From Cyanobacteria bacterium UBA11370 (lineage in GTDB: Bacteria > Cyanobacteriota > Cyanobacteriia > Cyanobacteriales > Coleofasciculaceae), in NCBI GenBank assembly GCA_003486645.1, contig DNGI01000289.1, positions 22,686 to 28,263 on the forward strand: 5,578 bases of DNA. Direction: 5' to 3'. The position numbers and the translations under genes are program-made. The notes below the pieces were generated by a model. It had not been told where the DNA came from and ran no database searches. It worked only from the letters and a program-made list of their open reading frames with translations. Shown one piece after another: positions 1 through 4,829 of this stretch (positions are counted from its first letter, which is position 1; every line of letters starts with the position of its first letter).

Positions 1-13
1 GTCTCATAGCTAA

Positions 14-94
14 AGTCGTCTAAAGACGACTGGACAAGAGTTTTAGTCCATTTCAATGGACTTAAGCTATTAGCCCGGAGTTTTAACTCTGGGC
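14..94. repeat. Three-hairpin intergenic repeat element
   Basis: Three consecutive hairpins are visible. The first has a perfect 7-bp stem (14-20 with 25-31, loop TAAA). The second has a perfect 8-bp stem (45-52 with 55-62, loop TC). The third has a 10-bp stem with one G:T wobble (73-82 with 85-94, loop TT). The third is GC-rich and is followed by GGGTTTT, so on the plus strand it could also act as a Rho-independent terminator for a gene left of the window. The compact chain resembles the dispersed palindromic repeats common in cyanobacterial genomes. Family membership is my inference, since only one copy is in view. Confidence 0.6.
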
Positions 95-170
95 GGGTTT
101 TCGGGTTTACTGATAATGGTGCAACATCTCAATTGAAACCGATCGCCTAGATAAATCCCCTTAAGATCGA

Positions 171-220
171 ATTAGCCATTAGCCATATCCTAGTTTATAG
201 CTAGTAACTTACGTTAATAG
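171..220 (+). repeat. Left arm of a 4.5-kb-spaced inverted repeat
   Basis: The reverse complement of this stretch aligns with 4681-4731 with five mismatches and one single-base indel over about 51 positions, roughly 88% identity by hand. The outer edge (171-186) consists of two ATTAGCC heptamers, a motif that also forms the tandem array near 4751-4778. The arm lies just downstream of the fraE stop codon, with only the AACCAAC array between them. It may be one copy of a small dispersed element whose other copy happens to be inverted. No transposase and no target-site duplication is evident. Confidence 0.75.
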
Positions 221-222
221 AA

Positions 223-250
223 AACCAACAACCAACAACCAACAACCAAT
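223..250 (+). repeat. AACCAAC heptamer array, left of fraE
   Basis: Almost four tandem copies of AACCAAC (223-229, 230-236, 237-243, then AACCAA) end one base before the fraE stop codon complement. Positions 230-250 are the exact reverse complement of 1034-1054, which abuts the fraE start codon. The 7-base period matches the short tandemly repeated repetitive (STRR) sequences known from filamentous cyanobacteria. In the fraE transcript this array would lie immediately after the stop codon, as GGUUGUU units. Confidence 0.9.
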
Positions 251-1033
251 TTAAAACTCCCGACGCGAAAAGATTAAAATTGCGATCGCTAACAGCAGAA
301 TCGTATAAACTACTGCATATACGGCATGACCTAATAATGTTAAAGACGGTGGGAGTAAACCATAAACGGCTTCATTCTTTAAATTCAGACGCGATAAATC
401 AGGTAAAACTAGGTAAAGACTTTCGGTTATTCTTTGTATATTAGGATTTTGACTTAATTGTCCCAATTTGACTAAATCAGGACTCAAATGTCCCATCAAA
501 TAAACCCCAAACGTGAGCAGGGTTGCCAGCAGTGAGCTAGTAAACACACCAAATACTAGTGCTACTGCTGTAAGCAAACCCAGTTCTAAAAACAGATAAA
601 GAACTGAAATTAAGATACTCCCGACAGGGTAATCAATCTTACTAAAACTCAGTAAACCTAAATAAATTCCTGTCAACGCTACCATCAATACAGCTAATAC
701 ACCCGATAAACCTAAATGTTTCCCAATGATAAATTCAGCACGAGAGAGAGGTTTAGGAATTAAAACTAATACAGTACGTTTTTCTATTTCTTTATTTACC
801 AAACCCGTCCCCACAAACACAGCAACGAGTACCCCTAATACACTAATTGCCGCTAAACCAAAATCGAGGAAAATTTTATTTTCTGTGGTTGCAGCAACTT
901 CCGGTAAAAGACGTAAAGCAATGACTAACAACAGCGCGAAAAAACCAATAATATAAAAGACGCGATCGCGCATTACTTCCCGGAAACTATTCGATGCAAT
1001 GACCCAAATTCTCAAAAAACTTGCTGTTGGCAT
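251..1033 (-). CDS. fraE: FraE, ABC-2 type permease for filament integrity
   Basis: This 260-residue integral membrane protein resembles permease subunits of ABC-2 exporters (NosY-like group). Hydrophobic segments lie near residues 25-43, 57-79, 106-128, 139-184 (probably two) and 232-255. The stretch at 82-108 (EIEKRTVLVLIPKPLSR, then EFIIGK) is the conserved cytoplasmic signature of this permease group. In Anabaena, FraE is needed for filament integrity and heterocyst maturation; its substrate is not known to me. The name rests on family likeness plus position: fraD and fraC lie upstream in the Anabaena order. No ATP-binding subunit is in the window, so it must be encoded elsewhere. The ATG at 1031-1033 is chosen because the conserved N-terminus begins there. 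No Shine-Dalgarno sequence precedes it: heptamer repeats run right up to the start codon. Another ABC-2 permease placed here by chance is the main alternative. Confidence 0.87.
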   Translation of the reverse strand: MPTASFLRIWVIASNSFREVMRDRVFYIIGFFALLLVIALRLLPEVAATTENKIFLDFGLAAISVLGVLVAVFVGTGLVNKEIEKRTVLVLIPKPLSRAEFIIGKHLGLSGVLAVLMVALTGIYLGLLSFSKIDYPVGSILISVLYLFLELGLLTAVALVFGVFTSSLLATLLTFGVYLMGHLSPDLVKLGQLSQNPNIQRITESLYLVLPDLSRLNLKNEAVYGLLPPSLTLLGHAVYAVVYTILLLAIAILIFSRREF

Positions 1034-1083
1034 ATTGGTTGTTGGTTGTTGGTTTTTTGTTATTAGTTGTTGGTTGTTGGTTG
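1034..1083 (-). repeat. Inverted AACCAAC heptamer array, right of fraE
   Basis: On the plus strand, TTGGTTG units occur at 1035-1041, 1042-1048 and 1049-1054, then after a T-rich interruption again at 1070-1076 and 1077-1083. They are the reverse complement of the array at 223-250. Bases 1034-1054 mirror 230-250 perfectly over 21 bp. On the fraE strand the last repeat runs directly into the ATG and occupies the place where a ribosome binding site would be. Confidence 0.9.
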
Positions 1084-1125
1084 TTTATTAATGCTTAGTT
1101 GGTAGTAATCAAGTAGAAAAACGAT

Positions 1126-1156
1126 GGACAACGGACAACAAACAACCAACAACAAA
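1126..1156 (+). repeat. GGACAAC-type heptamer array, fraD-fraE gap
   Basis: Four 7-base units follow one another: GGACAAC (1126-1132), GGACAAC (1133-1139), AAACAAC and CAACAAC (to 1153), ending next to the fraD stop codon at 1157-1159. The units drift from one heptamer consensus towards the AACCAAC-like sequence used around fraE. With the array at 1034-1083 it fills most of the 123 bases between fraD and fraE. Confidence 0.8.
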
Positions 1157-2203
1157 TCATTGAGTAGCAGCAAACGATTCTCCGACTCCCCATCCAGTAG
1201 CAGGGTTACATTTTACCTCACTAATTTGGAAACTTTCTTCACCTATTTGTTCGTTAACCGGAGTGATTTGACAGGATTTAGTAATAGAATAAGGTTCAGA
1301 TTGGGAGCGAGGACCTTGCCAAAGCGCTTGCAGTTCTAAGTTATATCCAGAACCTCGCATCGAAATATTTTTATACTCCACTTGCCAAAACTCATCTTCC
1401 TTAATCTGAATCTGAGCTGAAGCAATTTCCTGCTTCATTTCCTCCTTCACTTGATTGGTAATCTTTCGGAGTAACTCCTCTCGTTTTTTGGGGAGGAGAA
1501 CTCGTTCAACATCTGACCAAGGTTTATCATTTAATTCATCTTTTAACTTGGATGCTGTCAAATCTAAAATTGAAATCCCTCTCGGCAATATTTTTACTTG
1601 AGGTATATTTACTACTTCTAGAGTTGGCATTTGTACAACAAAAGCACTTTGTCGGAAATTATCTGTCAGTAGGGTAGGATATTCAATTAACCAATTCTGC
1701 ACCACAAAGTAAAACTGAAACCAACAGCTTAGAATGAGTTGGCTAGTCAACAGAAGAGCTAAATTTTGACGTTTTTCCTTGGGTGGTATTTTCGGTTTGA
1801 AATTTTCATCTAAACAAGGAGGTAACGCCGCAATAACAGCAGATATTAATGGCCAAGCAATTAAAGCTTTTGGTGATAATTCACCGACGAATGCTCGAAA
1901 GATATAAATACTAGTGATTGCACCAGTAATCCAAGGACTCAAAGGCACATCGCCAATTCTGAGCGCTTTGTTAGCCGTTGTTCCCCAGTAAACCCCTAAA
2001 ATTAAAAAAATACATCCAAAATGAGCCAGTAAATCTCGCATTAAACCCGTAGCCAGCCATGCCATAAAGACAGAAAAAAGGCTGAGCATAATCAGAGTTT
2101 GCCAAGAAAATGAATTCGGAGGATCGAAGCTACCTAGCAGCGATTTAACCCGATCCAAGAACCCGTTGTAGAACGTTGTAAAAAATTTAAGCATAGCGAT
2201 CAA
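1157..2203 (-). CDS. fraD: FraD, septal-junction protein (DUF5357-type)
   Basis: This membrane protein of 348 residues (345 from the ATG) is recognised as FraD by architecture, length and place after fraC. Five hydrophobic segments lie near residues 35-54, 58-75, 88-106, 113-129 and 147-172. A Lys/Glu-rich helical stretch, probably coiled coil, follows at about 214-270, and then a soluble C-terminal domain. In Anabaena, FraD localises to septa and is a structural part of the septal junctions that join neighbouring cells, and its C-terminal region faces the periplasm. Mutants fragment and exchange molecules between cells poorly. The start is ambiguous. A TTG at 2201-2203 overlaps the fraC stop (TTGA), while the ATG at 2192-2194 lies five bases after that stop. 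Neither has a Shine-Dalgarno sequence, so translation is probably coupled to fraC. I slightly favour the ATG (N-terminus MLKFFTTF). A 123-base repeat-filled gap separates it from fraE. Confidence 0.9.
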   Translation of the reverse strand: MIAMLKFFTTFYNGFLDRVKSLLGSFDPPNSFSWQTLIMLSLFSVFMAWLATGLMRDLLAHFGCIFLILGVYWGTTANKALRIGDVPLSPWITGAITSIYIFRAFVGELSPKALIAWPLISAVIAALPPCLDENFKPKIPPKEKRQNLALLLTSQLILSCWFQFYFVVQNWLIEYPTLLTDNFRQSAFVVQMPTLEVVNIPQVKILPRGISILDLTASKLKDELNDKPWSDVERVLLPKKREELLRKITNQVKEEMKQEIASAQIQIKEDEFWQVEYKNISMRGSGYNLELQALWQGPRSQSEPYSITKSCQITPVNEQIGEESFQISEVKCNPATGWGVGESFAATQ

Positions 2204-2760
2204 GTCAGACTGTTGAACTGAAGAAAACGCAACACTAGAAGCAGTAAAATTGCGCTATAGCTATAGGCATTTGCCAGAAGAACAACTAGACCAGTATTAG
2301 GCGGGGAATTTTTATTAACTTGCTCAATCCCATGGAGCAATCTCGGTCGCTTACGAACGAGTTTTGATGTTGAATTTGAGCGTTCTGGAACCCTATCGAG
2401 CACAACTTGGAGTAATTCTAATCCAATTAATTTAATGAAGAAGGTCAAGAAAAAAATAGCAATTCCTACCGCAATAATCACCGAATTCCATTGGGATAGC
2501 TGAGGATCAAAAAGGCGATCAAAAAAAATATAACTAATGACCTGAGCTTTTAAAGCCTGGCTTAGTAAGTTTTGAACGGCAAAAAACGTTAACCAACCAA
2601 TCCCTGTAGCGAGTAAATTGACGAACATCGCATATTCAACACTCGTTTTGCGACTGATTCTTAATTTACGATAGAAGATTCTAGCTTCCAGCGCGATCGC
2701 TATCACCAGGAATAACACCTGAAACAAAATCATCTCTAAGGGTAAAACAGTTTCTCTCAT
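2200..2760 (-). CDS. fraC: FraC, filament integrity membrane protein
   Basis: This small 186-residue membrane protein matches FraC in length, topology and gene order. Hydrophobic segments lie near residues 8-26, 44-66, 92-118 and 156-180. The stretch IGWLTFF (54-60) and the later ISYIFFDRLF (75-84) are family-like by my recollection of Anabaena FraC. A basic loop (about 123-142) separates segments 3 and 4. In Anabaena, FraC sits at intercellular septa and is needed for correct FraD placement, long filaments and cell-to-cell transfer of small molecules. It is the first gene of the probable fraC-fraD-fraE operon. The ATG at 2758-2760 has a strong GGAGGT six bases upstream, the best ribosome binding site of the three, consistent with the operon's lead gene. 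The fraC stop overlaps the possible TTG start of fraD. Confidence 0.9.
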   Translation of the reverse strand: MRETVLPLEMILFQVLFLVIAIALEARIFYRKLRISRKTSVEYAMFVNLLATGIGWLTFFAVQNLLSQALKAQVISYIFFDRLFDPQLSQWNSVIIAVGIAIFFLTFFIKLIGLELLQVVLDRVPERSNSTSKLVRKRPRLLHGIEQVNKNSPPNTGLVVLLANAYSYSAILLLLVLRFLQFNSLT

Positions 2761-2766
2761 CAGAAC

Positions 2767-2772
2767 ACCTCC
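2767..2772 (-). promoter_or_regulatory. Ribosome binding site of fraC
   Basis: GGAGGT on the minus strand lies six bases before the ATG at 2758-2760 and is a near-ideal complement to the end of 16S rRNA. It fixes the fraC start. It contrasts with fraD and fraE, which show no Shine-Dalgarno sequence. Confidence 0.8.
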
Positions 2773-2862
2773 GAAGTTAGAAACTCTGTGTCTAGGCTTC
2801 GCCTCGCTTCCCTAACAGACCAGAGAGGAAAACGAGCTAGCAGTTTTAAATGCCTACAAATT

Positions 2863-2890
2863 GCTATAATTAGTATTAGCAATGAACCAA
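2863..2890 (-). promoter_or_regulatory. Weak candidate promoter for fraCDE
   Basis: On the minus strand TTGGTT (2885-2890) and TATAGC (2863-2868) are spaced 16 bases apart, matching the sigma-70 consensus at three and four of six positions. This would give a leader of about 95 bases before fraC. The -10 part overlaps the hairpin at 2860-2883, and the match is weak enough to be chance. Confidence 0.2.
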
Positions 2891-3041
2891 TCACTGCACC
2901 GTTAATCAGTCGGTAGGCACTTCCCTTGTGGATACTTCGCCGTACATTTGCGAAGCAAAGCTTCGACAAGGTTTGCAGTAACGTCAGGGGTCTGAAATAA
3001 ACGCAAATTGGGGAGCTATAAACCGAACCTAGACAACAACA

Positions 3042-3090
3042 TAGAAGTAGGGGGTTCCAAGGCTGAATCCTGCCTTGGGTAAAACTTCTA
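3042..3090. other. Compound two-stem hairpin
   Basis: An outer perfect 7-bp stem (TAGAAGT 3042-3048 with ACTTCTA 3084-3090) encloses an inner perfect 7-bp stem (CCAAGGC 3057-3063 with GCCTTGG 3072-3078). The internal loop is 8 by 5 bases and the apical loop is 8 bases. The fold works as RNA from either strand. It could be a dispersed palindrome, part of a small RNA, or an end of a decayed insertion element. No T-run follows on either side, so it is not a typical terminator. Confidence 0.45.
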
Positions 3091-3430
3091 AGGTGCGTGT
3101 GAATACAAGTAAGCTCAATGGAGCAATCCGGAGAGTCTAGCGGTAATTGACACCACCGTGATGCCAAAAACCTTCGTTTAACTGTTGAATTGGTGACGCT
3201 GTATTGCATAAATACTTGACCGTTTAATGGTGAAAACTTTTGAGGGTGAGTATGGTTCAAGAACTGACTAAGGAGTCTTTTCTTCTTAAGCAAGAATTGG
3301 CGTGTCTTTAGACCGCAGAGTGTCAATACGGCCTTCTGCCTTCCCGTTGCCGTGGAGGACTCTACACTTTTCCCTATACTATAGGTTGCAGGGACAGCAG
3401 GGTAAGCGTTATCTTAAACTTTCCCCATAT

Positions 3431-3458
3431 TCCCCACTCCCAACTCCGGACTCCCCAC
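3431..3458 (+). repeat. TCCCCAC heptamer array before cobO
   Basis: Four contiguous heptamers, TCCCCAC, TCCCAAC, TCCGGAC and TCCCCAC, form this array. A further TCCCCAT lies just upstream at 3422-3428, out of phase by two bases. The array ends 20 bases before the cobO start codon, so it is probably within the 5' untranslated region or promoter. Confidence 0.75.
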
Positions 3459-3478
3459 TTTCACGCAGAGGATGATTA

Positions 3479-4612
3479 ATGACCAGAACGGGTATTGGTA
3501 TTCGCACAGCAGTTGAGCGTTCTGAGCGCATCACAGGTCAAATTCACGTTTATGATGGTGCGGGGAAAGGTAAATCTCAAGCGGCGTTGGGTGTTGTGTT
3601 ACGCTCAATTGGATTGGGGATTAACTCTACCGAGTCCAGTCGGGTTTTATTGCTCAGGTTTCTCAAAGGGTCAGGACGCACTTATGATGAAGATGCCGCC
3701 ATTGAAGCCTTGCGTCGAGGATTCCCCCACTTAATCGATCAAGTTCGCACGGGACGCGGTTCGTTTTTTACCAAAGACGAAGTAACCCGCTTTGATGCAC
3801 TAGAGGCGCAACGGGGATGGGATGTTGCTAAAGGTGCGATCGCCTCTGACCTTTATTCGGTTATTGTTTTAGATGAGTTAAACCCGGTTCTAGATTTAGG
3901 CTTACTTTCTATCGAGGAAGTCGTCCAAACCCTGAAAAACAAACCTCCCAGTCTAGAAATTATTGTCACAGGTCGAGGCACACCTCAAGCCCTACTGGAT
4001 ATTGCTGATTTACATAGCGAGTCAGTCCCCCACGATCACCCAGTATCCAGGGAACAGGGAATTGAAGGAATCGAAATTTACACAGGTGCAGGGAAAGGGA
4101 AATCCACAAATGCCCTAGGCAAAGCCTTGCAAGCGATTGGTCGCGGAATTAGCATTGATAAGTCCCATCGTGTGTTAATCGTGCAGTGGTTGAAAGGCGG
4201 TTCAGGTTATACCGAAGATGCGGCGATCGCAGCCTTAAGACAAAGTTACCCGAATTTAGTCGATCATCACCGTTGTGGACGAGATGCGATCGTCTGGCGA
4301 GGACAGCAGCAGATTTCAGATTATGTCGAAGCGGAAAGGGGTTGGGAAATTGCTAGAGCTGCGTTAGCCTCTGGATTATATAAAACCATTATTATGGACG
4401 AACTCAATCCTACCGTTGACCTGGAACTCTTACAAATTGAACCCATAGTAGAAGCGCTACTCCGTAAACCCCGCGATACTGAAGTGATTATCACAGGCCG
4501 CTGCCAAAATCAACCCGCTTACTTTGATCTGGCGACAGTTCACTCTGAGATGATTTGTCACAAGCACTATTGTGAGAAAGGTGTTGATTTAAAGCGAGGC
4601 GTAGATTTTTAA
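3479..4612 (+). CDS. cobO: Two-domain CobA/CobO-type corrinoid adenosyltransferase
   Basis: The 377-residue protein holds two tandem copies of the P-loop BtuR/CobO/CobP fold, whose known members move the 5'-deoxyadenosyl group of ATP to cob(I)alamin or cob(I)yrinic acid diamide in the cytoplasm. Domain 1 spans about residues 20-183: P-loop GAGKGKS at 27-33, FLKG at 61-64, VLDELNP at 130-136 and TGRG at 164-167. Domain 2 spans about 195-377: GAGKGKS at 203-209, WLKG at 237-240, MDELNP at 306-311 and TGR at 339-341. The closing GVDLKRGVDF is the family's C-terminal signature. Domain 1 lacks that tail and runs into a short linker. Single-domain CobA/CobO proteins are roughly 200 residues and work as dimers, so this fusion may be a built-in dimer (inference). 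AGAGGA, six bases before the ATG, supports the start. No cobalamin riboswitch was recognised upstream. Substrate and activity cannot be settled from sequence. Confidence 0.85.
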   Translation: MTRTGIGIRTAVERSERITGQIHVYDGAGKGKSQAALGVVLRSIGLGINSTESSRVLLLRFLKGSGRTYDEDAAIEALRRGFPHLIDQVRTGRGSFFTKDEVTRFDALEAQRGWDVAKGAIASDLYSVIVLDELNPVLDLGLLSIEEVVQTLKNKPPSLEIIVTGRGTPQALLDIADLHSESVPHDHPVSREQGIEGIEIYTGAGKGKSTNALGKALQAIGRGISIDKSHRVLIVQWLKGGSGYTEDAAIAALRQSYPNLVDHHRCGRDAIVWRGQQQISDYVEAERGWEIARAALASGLYKTIIMDELNPTVDLELLQIEPIVEALLRKPRDTEVIITGRCQNQPAYFDLATVHSEMICHKHYCEKGVDLKRGVDF

Positions 4613-4615
4613 ATC

Positions 4616-4631
4616 GGGTGTGGGGTGTAGG
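4616..4631 (+). repeat. Short GGGTGTG heptamer array
   Basis: GGGTGTG (4616-4622), GGGTGTA (4623-4629) and a partial GG start three bases after the cobO stop codon. With only 2.3 copies it is minor, but it has the same 7-base period as the other intergenic arrays. Confidence 0.55.
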
Positions 4632-4680
4632 CAAATAGAAGAGTTTTATTCTAAGAACTAAGCTAAAAAATTTGAGAACT

Positions 4681-4730
4681 CTATATAACGTAAGTTGCTA
4701 GTTATAAACTAAGAGATGGCTAATTGCTAA
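4681..4730 (-). repeat. Right arm of a 4.5-kb-spaced inverted repeat
   Basis: This arm matches the reverse complement of 171-220, with an 11-base identical core TAACGTAAGTT (4686-4696) and further identical blocks such as TATAAACTA and ATGGCTAAT. Its inner edge runs straight into the heptamer array at 4717-4778, whereas the left arm carries only two such heptamers. Confidence 0.75.
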
Positions 4731-4778
4731 TTGTTCATTGCTAATTGCCATTAGCCATTAGCGATTAGCCATTAGCGT
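4717..4778 (+). repeat. TTAGCCA heptamer array with an orientation switch
   Basis: Heptamers run TGGCTAA, TTGCTAA, TTGTTCA, TTGCTAA (4717-4744), then a 6-base unit TTGCCA, then TTAGCCA, TTAGCGA, TTAGCCA, TTAGCGT (4751-4778). The first units are the reverse complement of the last, so the array is itself an inverted repeat: ATGGCTAAT at 4716-4724 can pair with ATTAGCCAT at 4750-4758 or 4764-4772. It lies about 50 bases before the Uma2 start codon. Confidence 0.8.
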
Positions 4779-4829
4779 ATCTTATAAATATGAGAACCCC
4801 TATAAACTATCCATCAAGGAGAAACTGCT

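Larger units (their letters stand above)
2761..3478. other. 718-base non-coding region between fraC and cobO
   Basis: I see no convincing gene here. One minus-strand frame stays open for 188 codons from a TTG (3326) and its stop TGA shares a base with the fraC ATG. Its product is rich in Cys, Arg and Ser, matches no family I know and runs through several hairpins, so I treat it as spurious. Hairpins visible: 2794-2804 (AGGC/GCCT), 2860-2883 (7-bp stem ATTGCTA/TAGCAAT), 2951-2965 (6-bp stem CGAAGC/GCTTCG) and a compound one at 3042-3090. Two GCCTTCT-like heptamers lie at 3331-3344 and a perfect 11-base palindrome, CTATACTATAG, at 3374-3384. The region must hold divergent promoters for the fra genes and cobO. 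It may also hold remains of an insertion element, but I could not identify one. Confidence 0.6.
4613..4829. other. Repeat-rich gap between cobO and the Uma2 gene
   Basis: These 217 bases are almost wholly repeat: a short GGGTGTG array, an AT-rich stretch, one arm of the long inverted repeat and a TTAGCCA-type heptamer array. I see no clear terminator for cobO. TATAAA at 4783-4788 or 4801-4806 could be a -10 element for the Uma2 gene, but no convincing -35 accompanies either. Confidence 0.6.

Noticed and set aside
726..956. 76-codon plus-strand open frame inside fraE
   Set aside because: It lies wholly antisense to fraE, whose membrane-protein sequence is convincing, and its product is low-complexity.
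223..1156. CRISPR array
   Set aside because: The repeats are 7-base tandem units without unique spacers of 30-40 bases, and no cas gene is present.
1124..1339. 71-codon plus-strand open frame over the end of fraD
   Set aside because: It begins in the heptamer array and is antisense to the fraD C-terminus, with no family likeness.
2890..2950. Possible cobalamin riboswitch near cobO
   Set aside because: The minus strand reads AAGGGAAGTGCC, reminiscent of part of a B12 element, but the rest of the conserved core (the B12 box and the CCGC-ACTGT part) is absent and the strand is wrong for cobO.
2760..3326. 188-codon minus-strand open frame upstream of fraC
   Set aside because: It starts at a TTG with no good ribosome binding site, gives a Cys/Arg/Ser-rich sequence unlike any family I know, and runs through several hairpins. 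The overlap of its stop with the fraC ATG is noted but could be chance.
3495..3734. 79-codon plus-strand frame within cobO
   Set aside because: It is an out-of-frame reading of the first CobO-type domain, whose P-loop is in the main frame.
171..4730. Composite transposon bounded by the 50-bp inverted repeats
   Set aside because: No transposase lies between the arms, no target-site duplication was found, and the enclosed genes are core cyanobacterial functions. It is kept only as an inverted-repeat observation.
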